From Thermococcus radiotolerans (lineage in GTDB: Archaea; Methanobacteriota_B; Thermococci; Thermococcales; Thermococcaceae), in the NCBI RefSeq assembly GCF_002214565.1, contig NZ_CP015106.1, forward strand, positions 496,001 through 560,000: a DNA stretch of 64,000 nucleotides, given 5' to 3'. This document shows, piece after piece, positions 8,015 to 15,936 of this stretch. Under the pieces are notes generated by a model. That model searched no databases. It was not told the DNA's origin and saw nothing but the letters and a program-made list of their open reading frames with translations. How positions within the stretch are numbered: position 1 is the stretch's first letter; each line of letters opens with the position of its first letter. Made by a program: the position numbers and the translations under genes.

Positions 8015-8071
8015 GCCTCGGCCTCCTGGACTGGTCATCATCCTTCAGCCGGTTGATCCTTCGTCATCGGC
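8015..8071 (-). ncRNA. Box C/D guide sRNA; D' guide matches the 16S rRNA 5' end
   Basis: Read on the minus strand, a GCC/GGC closing stem (8069-8071 with 8015-8017) encloses box C ATGACGA (8061-8067), a 12-nt guide (8049-8060), box D' CTGA (8045-8048), a 3-nt spacer, box C' ATGATGA (8035-8041), a 13-nt guide (8022-8034) and box D CCGA (8018-8021). The D' guide AGGATCAACCGG is a perfect complement of CCGGTTGATCCT, the conserved beginning of archaeal 16S rRNA. By the N+5 rule it would methylate the first U of GGUUGA. A TATA-like element at 8092-8100 lies about 25 bases upstream. The D guide contains the AGGAGG ribosome site of the HAD gene. Confidence 0.85.
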
Positions 8072-8102
8072 GTAGAAAGTAGGGAAAAGGAGTTAAAAAC
8101 CT

Positions 8103-8831
8103 TCAGAACAGCTCCTCAAGCTTGACGTCGATCTTGTCCGGGTTGAATGGCAGGACGTGCCTGGTGGTCTTCGGGGAGTAGACCTCGCCGCGCTTGACGA
8201 GCTCCATGACCTCTTCTTTGCTCGGGGCCTTCCTGATGAAGACGTAGTCGATCTCGCCCTTACCCATGTCCTCCCTGGCGTCTTCCTTGAGGCCGTAGTA
8301 GATGAGCTCGATTTTACCCTCGACGCTCATCTCGTCGAGAACCTTGCTGACCTTCTTCTGCTCTTCGAGTCCGCCGGGGATGGAGAAGCTCTTCTCGCCG
8401 ACGAGGGCAAAGGCTATCTCGCCCCTCTCGGCCTTCTCCTCGGCCTCCGGGTCCTCGATGACCTCGAGCCCCTCGGCCTTGAGCCTCTCGAGAACCTCCT
8501 CGAGGCTTCCCTTGAAGGCCGGGTACCAGGTGTAGACCTTGACATCGTCGCTGAAGTAGTCGAGGATGACGGACGGAGCCTTCTTGGCACCGAGCTTCTG
8601 GAGGCCGGCCCAGCGGTGGTGACCGTCAACGATGAGATACATGTCCTCACCGGGAACCTTGGCAAGGAGCATGGGCTTCCAGAAGATTCCACTACCGGTA
8701 ACACTCTCGATGAAGGCCTCAAGCTCCTTCTGAACGAGCTGCTCGTGGGGCTTCATCTTGTCGAGCTCGATAAAAACGTAGTCAACCTTCTTGGTGGGAA
8801 TGTCGTACTTCGGGACCTTTTCAACTCCCAT
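8103..8831 (-). CDS. serK: SerK, free L-serine kinase (ParB/sulfiredoxin fold)
   Basis: The sequence corresponds to the ADP-dependent free serine kinase described from Thermococcus kodakarensis, which phosphorylates L-serine to O-phosphoserine and so links serine to cysteine and 3-phosphoglycerate metabolism. The N-terminal ParB/sulfiredoxin-like domain holds the active-site region IVDGHHRWAGLQKLGAK; the usual DNA-binding part of ParB is absent. The length of 242 residues fits. The second of two close ATGs (8831) is chosen because GGAGGT is six bases upstream of it. A TATA element at about 8875-8884 drives it, divergent from DUF763. Confidence 0.88.
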   Translation of the reverse strand: MGVEKVPKYDIPTKKVDYVFIELDKMKPHEQLVQKELEAFIESVTGSGIFWKPMLLAKVPGEDMYLIVDGHHRWAGLQKLGAKKAPSVILDYFSDDVKVYTWYPAFKGSLEEVLERLKAEGLEVIEDPEAEEKAERGEIAFALVGEKSFSIPGGLEEQKKVSKVLDEMSVEGKIELIYYGLKEDAREDMGKGEIDYVFIRKAPSKEEVMELVKRGEVYSPKTTRHVLPFNPDKIDVKLEELF

Positions 8832-8930
8832 GAGCATACCTCCCGTGGGTTTACGATGAGGGAAACGCGCCAGGGGATAAAAAGGTTGTGCCGGGCAAAG
8901 GTTAAATCGTTTCGAGACCAATAACCAACG

Positions 8931-10076
8931 ATGAGAAACGTAGCGGATTTGCCCCTCCACGGCGGTCACGTTCCGGCGTGGCTGGCCCAGAGGATGAGGA
9001 AGCTCACCCGGTTAGTGCTGATTCTGGCGGTCGAGGAGTACGGAACGAAGGGTCTCCTTGAAAGGCTCTCCGACCCGGTCTGGTTCCAGGCCTTCAACAA
9101 CGTCATCGGAATGGACTGGGACTCCTCGGGTTCAACCACAGTGACGGCTGGCATGATAAAGGACGCCCTCTGGAGGGAGGAGCTGGGGGTTAAAGCTGCA
9201 GGCGGGAAGGGCAAAAAGAGCCGGGCAACACCGGAGGAGCTGAAAACCATAGCCGAAGTTTACGAACTCGATCCAGAACCGTACGTGAGAACCTCGAGGC
9301 TGGTCGCGAAGGTGGACACCGTCGCCCTCCAGACCGGCTACCAGCTCTACCACCATGTCTTCTTCCTCGATGAGGAGGGCAACTGGGCGGTGATACAGCA
9401 GGGCATGAACGAGGCCGAGAGGATGGCAAGGCGCTTCCACTGGTTCGACGCTGAGACCTTCACCCTCGATCCCCACAAGGCCATCTCCGGGCTTAAGAGG
9501 GAGTTCGCCCTCAACACGGTCTCGAAGGAGTCGAGGGAGTACCAGAAGACGCTCCTCGACGTGGTGCAGGAAAAGCCGGGAAAGATAGAGCGTGAGCTGG
9601 AGAGCCTGAAAGCCATAGCCAAAGGCTACCGTCCGCTCGTTTACTACAAGCCCCGCGACGTCGATGAGGTCTCTCTGCTGAAGCGCTACGAGAGCCTCGG
9701 AAGGTTCGAGCTGAACAGAAAAGCCCTGGAATTCGCCCGTGAGCTGAGCGTGAATAACTACGAGGAGTTCCTCCTTCTGAAGGGCCTCGGCCCGAGCACT
9801 TTGAGAGCATTATCGCTCGTCCTTGAGCTGGTCTACGACGTCCACCCGAGCTGGAAGGATCCAGTAACTCACCCGCCAGATCCGTTCAAGTTCACCTACG
9901 CCGTCGGCGGCAAGGACCGCGTTCCCTTCCCGATAGACAAGCCCGCCTACGATGAACTCATCTCCTTCCTCGAGGAGCTCGTCTCAAGACACCCGGAGGA
10001 GAAAGCCCTCGTGAGAAACGTGACGAAGATAACCAAAAACTGGAAGTTCCCGGAGGGGGAGAAGAGGCCAACCTAA
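8931..10076 (+). CDS. DUF763 domain protein
   Basis: This 381-residue soluble protein matches the DUF763 family (opening ADLPLHGGHVPAWLAQRM), found in many archaea and some bacteria. A helix-hairpin-helix-like segment (LLLKGLGPSTLRALSLVLEL) near residue 285 suggests contact with nucleic acid. No catalytic function is established for the family. A TATA-like GTTAAATC at 8901-8908 lies 25-30 bases before the ATG, so the mRNA is probably nearly leaderless. It is divergent from serK. Confidence 0.85.
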   Translation: MRNVADLPLHGGHVPAWLAQRMRKLTRLVLILAVEEYGTKGLLERLSDPVWFQAFNNVIGMDWDSSGSTTVTAGMIKDALWREELGVKAAGGKGKKSRATPEELKTIAEVYELDPEPYVRTSRLVAKVDTVALQTGYQLYHHVFFLDEEGNWAVIQQGMNEAERMARRFHWFDAETFTLDPHKAISGLKREFALNTVSKESREYQKTLLDVVQEKPGKIERELESLKAIAKGYRPLVYYKPRDVDEVSLLKRYESLGRFELNRKALEFARELSVNNYEEFLLLKGLGPSTLRALSLVLELVYDVHPSWKDPVTHPPDPFKFTYAVGGKDRVPFPIDKPAYDELISFLEELVSRHPEEKALVRNVTKITKNWKFPEGEKRPT

Positions 10077-10085
10077 ATCCTTTTA

Positions 10086-10121
10086 ACTATCGGGGTGATA
10101 GTATACTATCGGGGTGGTAGT
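10086..10121. promoter_or_regulatory. Tandem near-palindromic repeats before an ATPase gene
   Basis: ACTATCGGGGTGATAGT (10086-10102) and ACTATCGGGGTGGTAGT (10105-10121) are 17-base direct repeats offset by 19 bases. Each has inverted arms (ACTATC with GATAGT, or with GGTAGT allowing one G-T pair). The second copy contains the GGTGGT ribosome site of the TTG start at 10122. They could be a double operator or two RNA hairpins controlling translation. Confidence 0.5.
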
Positions 10122-11210
10122 TTGTACTTCGATGAGAGACCCAAGGCCAGGAGAGAGGACCTATATGACAGGGAGAGGGAGTTAGAAGAGCTACTGAACT
10201 CCATAAGCTCACGGAAGCCCCTTATACTGCTCAAAGGGATACGCAGGCTTGGGAAGACCTCCCTCCTAAGGGTGGCCCTCAACGAAGCGAAACTCCCTCA
10301 CGTTATAGTTGACCTTAGGGGAGTGAACCCCAACTCAAGGCGCGACCTCTACCTCCGCTTTCAGGCGGCACTCAACGAATACCTCTCGAAAAACGCGCCC
10401 CTCCTCAAAAGATTGAAGGACAAGATAAGGCTCATAGACGGCGTGAGGATCTCCGGTGTGGGAGTCTCGCTCTCGTGGAAAAACCCCGAAACGTTGTATT
10501 CCCTGATTTCTGCCCTTGAAAGCGAGGGGTTTGTAATAGCGTTCGATGAGGTTCAGGAGATTAGAGGGCCGGCTGGAAAGGAGCTGGCTTCATTAATAGC
10601 CCATTTCTATGACTACGGAGAGACGAGCTTCATATTGACCGGGAGTGAGATTGGACTGCTCTATGAATTCATAGGTATTGAGGACCCCACTGCTCCCCTC
10701 TATGGGAGGGTTTTTCACGAGATAGAGCTTTCACGGTTCTCAAGAGAGCAGAGCATCGATTTTCTACGTAAAGGCTTTGAACAGGCAGGGATAGAAGCCC
10801 CCGATGAAATTCTGGAAGATGCAGTCAACAGGCTTGACGGCATAGTTGGATGGCTCGTTAAGTTTGGGATAATCTCCCTCAGAGAAGGACTGGGCAAAAA
10901 AACGGTAGATATAGTTCTTGAAGAGGCTTCAAAGATGGCTTTGGGGGAGCTTGACCGCTTCCTTGAGAAGAGACCCCTCGCAAGAAAGCGATATTTGACG
11001 ATTCTCCATGCAATAGCCCGCGGAAGGAACACTTGGAGCGAGTTGAAGACGGAACTCGAAAAAGCGGAAAAGCGCGAGATAACGGATGCAACCCTTGCAA
11101 GACTCCTCGACGCCCTCCTAAAGGCCTCGTTTATAGAGAAAAATGTCAACGGCAGGAATATTACCTACCACATAGCCGACCCCGTACTTGAATTTGCACT
11201 GCAGAGATAA
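10122..11210 (+). CDS. Archaeal ATPase (Arch_ATPase family)
   Basis: This is an AAA-type ATPase with the family's characteristic opening (YFDERPKARREDLYDRE), Walker A GIRRLGKTS near residue 44, Walker B FVIAFDEVQE near 140, and a C-terminal winged-helix region after about residue 285. The family's usual start directly precedes YFDxRPK, so TTG 10122 with GGTGGT upstream is preferred; GTG 10095 would add nine residues made from the upstream repeats. It belongs to a different subfamily from the ATPase at 2557 because it lacks the DUF234 part. It borders a long non-coding region and tRNA-Val, so it looks accessory. Confidence 0.82.
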   Translation: MYFDERPKARREDLYDRERELEELLNSISSRKPLILLKGIRRLGKTSLLRVALNEAKLPHVIVDLRGVNPNSRRDLYLRFQAALNEYLSKNAPLLKRLKDKIRLIDGVRISGVGVSLSWKNPETLYSLISALESEGFVIAFDEVQEIRGPAGKELASLIAHFYDYGETSFILTGSEIGLLYEFIGIEDPTAPLYGRVFHEIELSRFSREQSIDFLRKGFEQAGIEAPDEILEDAVNRLDGIVGWLVKFGIISLREGLGKKTVDIVLEEASKMALGELDRFLEKRPLARKRYLTILHAIARGRNTWSELKTELEKAEKREITDATLARLLDALLKASFIEKNVNGRNITYHIADPVLEFALQR

Positions 11211-11941
11211 AAACTGGTTATTGTGGAAACTGATTCATTGCGTCAAATCGAGCGAAGTTCAACATCATAAACGTGAAGTTTTCGGGGGAGTGAGGGCGTC
11301 AGCCCCCCAGCAACCTTTGCTTCGCAAAGCTTGACCAAAATGTCTCGGCCATTCAAAAGAGGGACGTGAGAGTCCGCATGCATCTTGATTGAGCATTTTG
11401 GATAGGGTTTACCACACAATCTAACACTTTAGGCGTGTTTTACTCCAAGTCAGCGCCCGAAGGGCGCTAAGAACAAGAAAACACACTCAAAACAGGCAAG
11501 TTAAAGTACAAACCCTCGTTAGAACCCGCCACCACAACAAGGCATGCCAACTTTGATGAAACTTTGCGCAGGCAAAGTTTCCTAACGTGGAGCCAAGCCC
11601 CACTGCGGGGGTTTGAGAGTACAGGAAACTTTGTCCAGCAAAGTTGCCCGATAGAGTTTATCAAAGTTTGTGATTCTTTTCCCCAAAAGTGTAGCTGGAA
11701 ATGGTTTGCACTACCAAACTGCCATTTTAAGCTGGAATTCACATTTCACAAGCCTTAAAACAAGGGTTTAAACTCTTAAAGCGCTCCAACGGAGCGCGGG
11801 GAAAGTAAACCCACTCAAAAAAGCAACTTAAACTGGAATTACCTTATCAAACTCCCATTCAAAAAGGCAAACCCTCTCAAGGAAGCATATTAGAAGGGAA
11901 TCACCGACCTTGATCAAACTTCGCGAAGGCGAAGTTTGTAT
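11211..11941. other. Non-coding, hairpin-rich stretch beside tRNA-Val
   Basis: About 730 bases carry no credible gene and are more AT-rich than the neighbours. They hold several strong hairpins: 11294-11305, 11315-11329 (CTTTGC/GCAAAG), 11452-11468 (AGCGCCC/GGGCGCT), 11558-11581 (ten-pair stem GAAACTTTGC), 11627-11645 (AACTTTG/CAAAGTT), 11781-11797 (GCGCTCC/GGAGCGC) and 11915-11938. Degenerate direct repeats of the form CAYTCAAAAnAGGCAA begin at 11484, 11812 and 11857, and CTGGAATT recurs near 11732 and 11833. It may be a decayed mobile element or an unrecognised RNA. Confidence 0.6.
11915..11938 (-). repeat. Ten-pair hairpin just 3' of tRNA-Val
   Basis: CAAACTTCGC and GCGAAGTTTG pair across a four-base loop. 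The hairpin begins three bases after the tRNA CCA end on the tRNA strand. It could help terminate or process the tRNA transcript, or be one more copy of the hairpin family filling the neighbouring non-coding stretch. Confidence 0.6.
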
Positions 11942-12018
11942 TGGTGGGCCCGCGGGGATTCGAACCCCGGACCTCCACCTTGTAAGGGTGGCGTCATAAC
12001 CATCTAGACCACGGGCCC
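11942..12018 (-). tRNA. tRNA-Val (anticodon TAC), CCA encoded
   Basis: On the minus strand the seven-base acceptor stem GGGCCCG pairs with CGGGCCC. The T arm contains GGGGTTCGAATCCCC, and the anticodon stem CCACC/GGTGG encloses the loop CTTACAA, giving anticodon TAC for valine. The 3' CCA is encoded (11942-11944). No intron is present. It lies just upstream of tgtA on the same strand, and its 3' side faces the hairpin-rich stretch. Confidence 0.97.
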
Positions 12019-12056
12019 GCCCGAAATAGGAGAAGGGGGGGATGTTATAAAATTTT

Positions 12057-13799
12057 CTACTTCCCGACGCCCCTGCGAACCTTCACGGCGAGGCCGCTCT
12101 GGAAGGTCTTCAGCTCCTCGCCGTTGAGGAGAGTCTGACCGGTCGCGAGGAGTTCGTCGTTCTCGTTCACCACCAGAACCTCGTCGTAAGACCGTATAGC
12201 CGGGTCGGCATCGACCACGAACTTGGCGAAGACGTTCTTGCCCTTCCTCGCGAAGGGCTCCGCGTCTTCGTTAACCACAACGCGCATCCTCGGGAACGGC
12301 AGAACCTCGTGGAGCCTTCCGGCACCTTCGATGCCGAGGGTCAGAAGGCCGTCCTCAGCCCTGAAGGTCGCGAGGTGCTTGCCTTTGGCCTTTATCTGCC
12401 TCGGCATGCCAGTCTTCCGGGAAAGCTCGACAAAGGCATCCTTGAACGCTTCTCCGGCACCTTCCCCGAACTGGTACTCCGCTATGGCCATGATGTAGCT
12501 CCTCGCTTCTCCCTTGGCGGGCTTGGTTATGGTGAAGTCCTCCTCGCCCTCGCTCTGGGCGAAGGGATAGCTGAGGCTGAGGTACTTCGGAATCTCTCCG
12601 AAGATTGGGTGGTTTACTCTCTCCGGGAATTTTTGAGCAACACGCTCGGCCCTCTCTTTGGCGCGCTGGACGATCGGCCAGCTCATCGCTTCCTCGCTCA
12701 CCTTGAAGAAGGCACTCGCCTTGGTCACCGGCTCGTTCCTCTCAAGGTAGTCCCTGTACTCCAGCAGTCTTTTGTAGGCGGCGAACATCTTCGGGTGGGA
12801 GCGGGCACGCTCATCGACGAGCTCCCAGAGTGTTCCCTCCTTTATCGCCTGCTTGACCCGGTTGAGCTCCTCGCGGATCACCCAGAGGTTGTGAAGAGCT
12901 AAAAGCCTCGTTCTCTCTTCCTTCGGCATCTCGCGGAGCTCCTGCGGAGTGTAGCGGGAGCAGACCGGGCAGGAGCAGGGAAAGTACTCAAGCTCTTCGA
13001 GCCTCTTGGTGCCCTCGGGCGTCAGGTAGCGGTCGTCCTTTGCGTAGAGGGCATAGCTCGCCGAGTCGAAGAGGTCGATTCCCATCGCGACCGCTAAAGC
13101 GAAGATCATCGGGTGTCCTGCACCGAAGAGGTGAACCGGTCTGTCGGGCCTTAAACCGAGTTTTGAGGCTATTACAACGTCCACCAAATCGCGATAGCGG
13201 TAGCTCTCCATCAGCGGAACGACTGCCCCTACCGGGTGAATCTCGAAGTTCATCTTGCTAAGCTCCCTCGCGGCGTGGGTTCTCAGATCCGGGTACGTTG
13301 AACCCTGAACGGCGGCATTCATCGCGATGTTCTTGACCTCTTCGGCTTCCTTCGCCCTTTCGAGGGTTATCCTAAGGTCTTCCTCTGCTTTCTCCCTCGG
13401 AGCATCCGGTGGAGTCGGAATGTCGAGGAATGTGCCTATGTCAACGCCAATTCTCTCCTGAAACTCGATAATTTCGCGGTTCGTAACGTCCACGCCGCCG
13501 TAGCGCATGAGCTGGAAGGAGCCGGAGTCAACCTCGATTATGCCGTCGTAGTCGAGGAGCCTGTGGATTCCCACATCGAGGGCTTTCTCCCTGAGCTCGG
13601 GCGTCTTGTATATGATGTACGAGTTGGTGATCACCATTCCAAAGCCCATCTCCTTGAGTTCCCTCGGCGTCACTATCAGCTGCTTTGGGTTGATGACCGG
13701 CATTATCGCCGGTGTCTCTATCGTTTTTCCGTTAACGGTCAGCTTTCCTATCCTTCCGGCGGCGTCTCTCGCCTTGACCTCGAACTTAAACTCGACCAT
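12057..13799 (-). CDS. tgtA: Archaeosine tRNA-guanine transglycosylase
   Basis: This enzyme replaces guanine-15 in the D-loop of archaeal tRNAs with preQ0, the first committed step of archaeosine formation. The N-terminal TIM-barrel catalytic region contains the DSGSFQLMRYGG motif and the zinc-binding set in CSCPVCSRYTPQEL near residue 275; the last 75 or so residues form the PUA RNA-binding domain. At 580 residues the length is normal for the archaeal form. A TATA element at about 13831-13840 precedes it. RaSEA at 42615-43589 acts later in the same pathway. Confidence 0.96.
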   Translation of the reverse strand: MVEFKFEVKARDAAGRIGKLTVNGKTIETPAIMPVINPKQLIVTPRELKEMGFGMVITNSYIIYKTPELREKALDVGIHRLLDYDGIIEVDSGSFQLMRYGGVDVTNREIIEFQERIGVDIGTFLDIPTPPDAPREKAEEDLRITLERAKEAEEVKNIAMNAAVQGSTYPDLRTHAARELSKMNFEIHPVGAVVPLMESYRYRDLVDVVIASKLGLRPDRPVHLFGAGHPMIFALAVAMGIDLFDSASYALYAKDDRYLTPEGTKRLEELEYFPCSCPVCSRYTPQELREMPKEERTRLLALHNLWVIREELNRVKQAIKEGTLWELVDERARSHPKMFAAYKRLLEYRDYLERNEPVTKASAFFKVSEEAMSWPIVQRAKERAERVAQKFPERVNHPIFGEIPKYLSLSYPFAQSEGEEDFTITKPAKGEARSYIMAIAEYQFGEGAGEAFKDAFVELSRKTGMPRQIKAKGKHLATFRAEDGLLTLGIEGAGRLHEVLPFPRMRVVVNEDAEPFARKGKNVFAKFVVDADPAIRSYDEVLVVNENDELLATGQTLLNGEELKTFQSGLAVKVRRGVGK

Positions 13800-13840
13800 C
13801 TCTCAACACCGCTAAGCCCTTCGGTGGGGGGTTTAAAAGC

Positions 13841-14758
13841 CTAAGCTAAGAACGTTATGAGAACGTAGGATATCGCACCCGCGAAAACCGGCGCGATTAC
13901 CCAGCCCTTCACGATTCCCACGAGGAGTTTGAGGTTCACGCGCTCGCCCTTGTAGAGGCCCAGACCGCTTATGGCCCCAACTATGGCCTGACCCGAGCTG
14001 ACGGGCAGGCCTATCAGGTTGGCCGCGCTGACGGCCAGAGATGCCCCGAACTGGCTTGAAAAGGCCGAGGTTGGCCCGAGGGGCGAGATGTCCCTTCCAA
14101 CCGTCATCATCACGTCGTAACTGAAGGTCAGCGCTCCCAGGGTTAGGGTAAGCGCCAGGAGGAGCTTAAACGGACCGTCTATTCCGAGGCCTTCCATCAC
14201 TCCGGCCACGTTCGAAAGCTCGTTGGCGCCGAGGTTGAAGGCCGAAAATGCCGCCGCGGTGAAGACGAGCCACTTCTGGGTCAGCTCGAGGTTCCGCAGA
14301 CACTTTATCCTTCTCAGCAGAGGCTTGTAGAGCCTGTAGACCGCCACCGCGAAGAGAGCGGCGACGATCGGTGAGAGAACCCACGCCGATGCTATTCTGC
14401 CAACCGTCCACCAGTCAACTGGCAGTCCGAGGGCGAGGGAAGCTCCGACGAGACCGCCTATTATGGACTGGGTCGTTGAGATCGGCCTTCCCCAGAGGCT
14501 CGCGAGGGTTACTGCAGAGGCGGCGCTGAAAAGGACGAGTCCGACCTCGCCCGCGGACATGCCCTCGGCGAGCCCGGAGACCGTTCCGGAAACGCCGGAA
14601 CCTCCAAGGAAGACCCCTAGAGTGGTGAATATCCCTATGATGAGCACGGCTCTCTTGAAGCCGAGTACGCCTGAGCCAACGGCCGTTCCGACGGCCTTTG
14701 CGCTGTCGTTTGCGCCTATCGCCCACGCCATGAAGAGCGCCGTTATCATCGTCATCAC
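13841..14758 (-). CDS. Inorganic phosphate transporter, PiT family
   Basis: This is a 305-residue integral membrane protein with about ten helices and the two inverted PiT signature regions: GANDSAKAVGTAVGS near residue 16 and GANELSNVAGVMEG in the second half, including the Asp/Asn-rich ion-coupling motifs. PiT carriers take up phosphate, usually with Na+ or H+. The start is GTG 14758 or the adjoining ATG; there is no ribosome site and TATA spacing suggests a leaderless mRNA. Two copies of a nine-base palindrome overlap its promoter and start. Confidence 0.9.
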   Translation of the reverse strand: MMTMITALFMAWAIGANDSAKAVGTAVGSGVLGFKRAVLIIGIFTTLGVFLGGSGVSGTVSGLAEGMSAGEVGLVLFSAASAVTLASLWGRPISTTQSIIGGLVGASLALGLPVDWWTVGRIASAWVLSPIVAALFAVAVYRLYKPLLRRIKCLRNLELTQKWLVFTAAAFSAFNLGANELSNVAGVMEGLGIDGPFKLLLALTLTLGALTFSYDVMMTVGRDISPLGPTSAFSSQFGASLAVSAANLIGLPVSSGQAIVGAISGLGLYKGERVNLKLLVGIVKGWVIAPVFAGAISYVLITFLA

Positions 14759-14796
14759 TATAGTCTATTTGTTGCCCCATAATCTATATAGTCTAT
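14759..14796. promoter_or_regulatory. Paired operator-like repeats at the phosphate transporter start
   Basis: TATAGTCTAT occurs at 14759-14768 and again at 14787-14796, 28 bases apart; its core ATAGTCTAT is a palindrome around a single T. The distal copy overlaps the TATA element and the proximal copy abuts the start codon of the PiT gene. This is the arrangement of a double repressor site, possibly phosphate-responsive. The regulator is unknown. Confidence 0.5.
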
Positions 14797-14842
14797 GTAG
14801 TACGGAAGTGAGCACTTAAAAGGGTTTCGCCCGGTATCCCCC

Positions 14843-15892
14843 TCATACCCTCCGGAGGAGCACCGAGAGATAGCCGTAGACGTGGAGAGTAAGGTAAAAG
14901 GCCGCCCAGAACCAGAGTATAATCGGAAACAGGAGCGCGTTTATCAGCCTTCCGCCCTCGAAGAGAGTCGGTAAAAGCATCGTGAAGGTCTCGAAGAACC
15001 ACCAGAGGGCAAAGAGCTCGAACTGGCCGGTGAGCAGGAGAAGCGGGGGAACTATCACATCGAAAAACGCCACAACATCGGAGAGGAGCAGAAAGGCCAA
15101 ATCCTTCGTGAAGCCTCCCCCGAGGTTTTTCAGGTCGCCGAGAAACCAGCGCTTCCTCTGGCGCCAGAGGACGGCAAGGCTCTTGGGCATCTTCGTCCAT
15201 ACCCTCGCGCGGGGAGCGTAGACAACCTTCCCAAACTCCTTAACGGCCTTCGTCGTGGCATAATCCTCAACGATGTCCTCAACGAAGCCGCCGATTCTCT
15301 CAAGGGCCTCCCTGCGGAAGGCAGCTATCGGTCCAGGGGCGAGGCTCAGATCGTCCAGCTCCTTGGCCCTGCGGAACATCGCTATCCGGAGATGTTCCGC
15401 GTCCTGCGCCATCTCAAGGAAAGAGCCTCCAGCGACGCGAACCTGGCCGCCGACACCGAGGACTTCATCTGAGTAGAAGCGCCTCACAAGCTCCTTAACC
15501 GCATCGGGTTCGAGACGGCTGTCCGCGTCGGTCGTCACTATAACCTCGCCGGAAGCCTTCGAGAGGCCGAAGTTCAAAGCCTTTGCCTTTCCGCCGTGCT
15601 CCACCCTGTAAACCTTCAACCTGGCGTTTGTGACAGATGAAGCGGCCTCAAAGGTGTTGTCCTCGCTCCCGTCATCGACCACTATGACCTCAAAGTCAGG
15701 GTAATCCTGGGCAAGGGCCGATTCTATGGCTCTGAGAACTCGCTCCCCCTCGTTGTAGGCGGGGATTATAATGGACACCTTGGGCTCCCATTCATTAATC
15801 CTGTAATTGCGGAAAAGGCTAATTATGTAATTGAAGAAAAAGTAGCCGTCCCAGAGGAAGATGACGATGAGACCAAGGAGGAGCGGGTTCAT
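14843..15892 (-). CDS. Membrane glycosyltransferase, family 2
   Basis: An N-terminal membrane helix precedes a GT-A catalytic domain: IIPAYNEGER, VVDDGSEDNT, the TTDADS metal-binding motif, and the ED-like FVEDIVEDYA followed by RQRKRWFLGDL, the QxxRW-type motif of processive enzymes. Three or four membrane helices follow (about 260-345). Such enzymes build cell-surface polysaccharides from nucleotide sugars. It stands alone, downstream of no obvious operon partner. Donor and acceptor cannot be inferred. Confidence 0.88.
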   Translation of the reverse strand: MNPLLLGLIVIFLWDGYFFFNYIISLFRNYRINEWEPKVSIIIPAYNEGERVLRAIESALAQDYPDFEVIVVDDGSEDNTFEAASSVTNARLKVYRVEHGGKAKALNFGLSKASGEVIVTTDADSRLEPDAVKELVRRFYSDEVLGVGGQVRVAGGSFLEMAQDAEHLRIAMFRRAKELDDLSLAPGPIAAFRREALERIGGFVEDIVEDYATTKAVKEFGKVVYAPRARVWTKMPKSLAVLWRQRKRWFLGDLKNLGGGFTKDLAFLLLSDVVAFFDVIVPPLLLLTGQFELFALWWFFETFTMLLPTLFEGGRLINALLFPIILWFWAAFYLTLHVYGYLSVLLRRV

Positions 15893-15936
15893 GTTGGGAA
15901 TTCCGGTAGGGAGCTTTTAATCTTTATCCGGGAGTT

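Noticed and set aside
8049-8060. Fragment identical to the 16S rRNA start, possible rRNA pseudogene
   Set aside because: The identity is limited to the 12-nt guide length and is flanked exactly by box C and box D' motifs, so it is an antisense guide, not an rRNA remnant.
8103-8831. ParB-like domain suggesting a chromosome partition protein
   Set aside because: No HTH or ParA neighbour is present and the sequence fits the Thermococcus free serine kinase.
11467-11758. Open frames of 91 and 65 residues in the non-coding stretch
   Set aside because: They run through hairpins, have atypical composition, lack ribosome sites and oppose each other.
11942-12018. Integrated element with an attachment site in tRNA-Val
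   Set aside because: No second copy of the tRNA 3' segment and no integrase gene are visible in the window.
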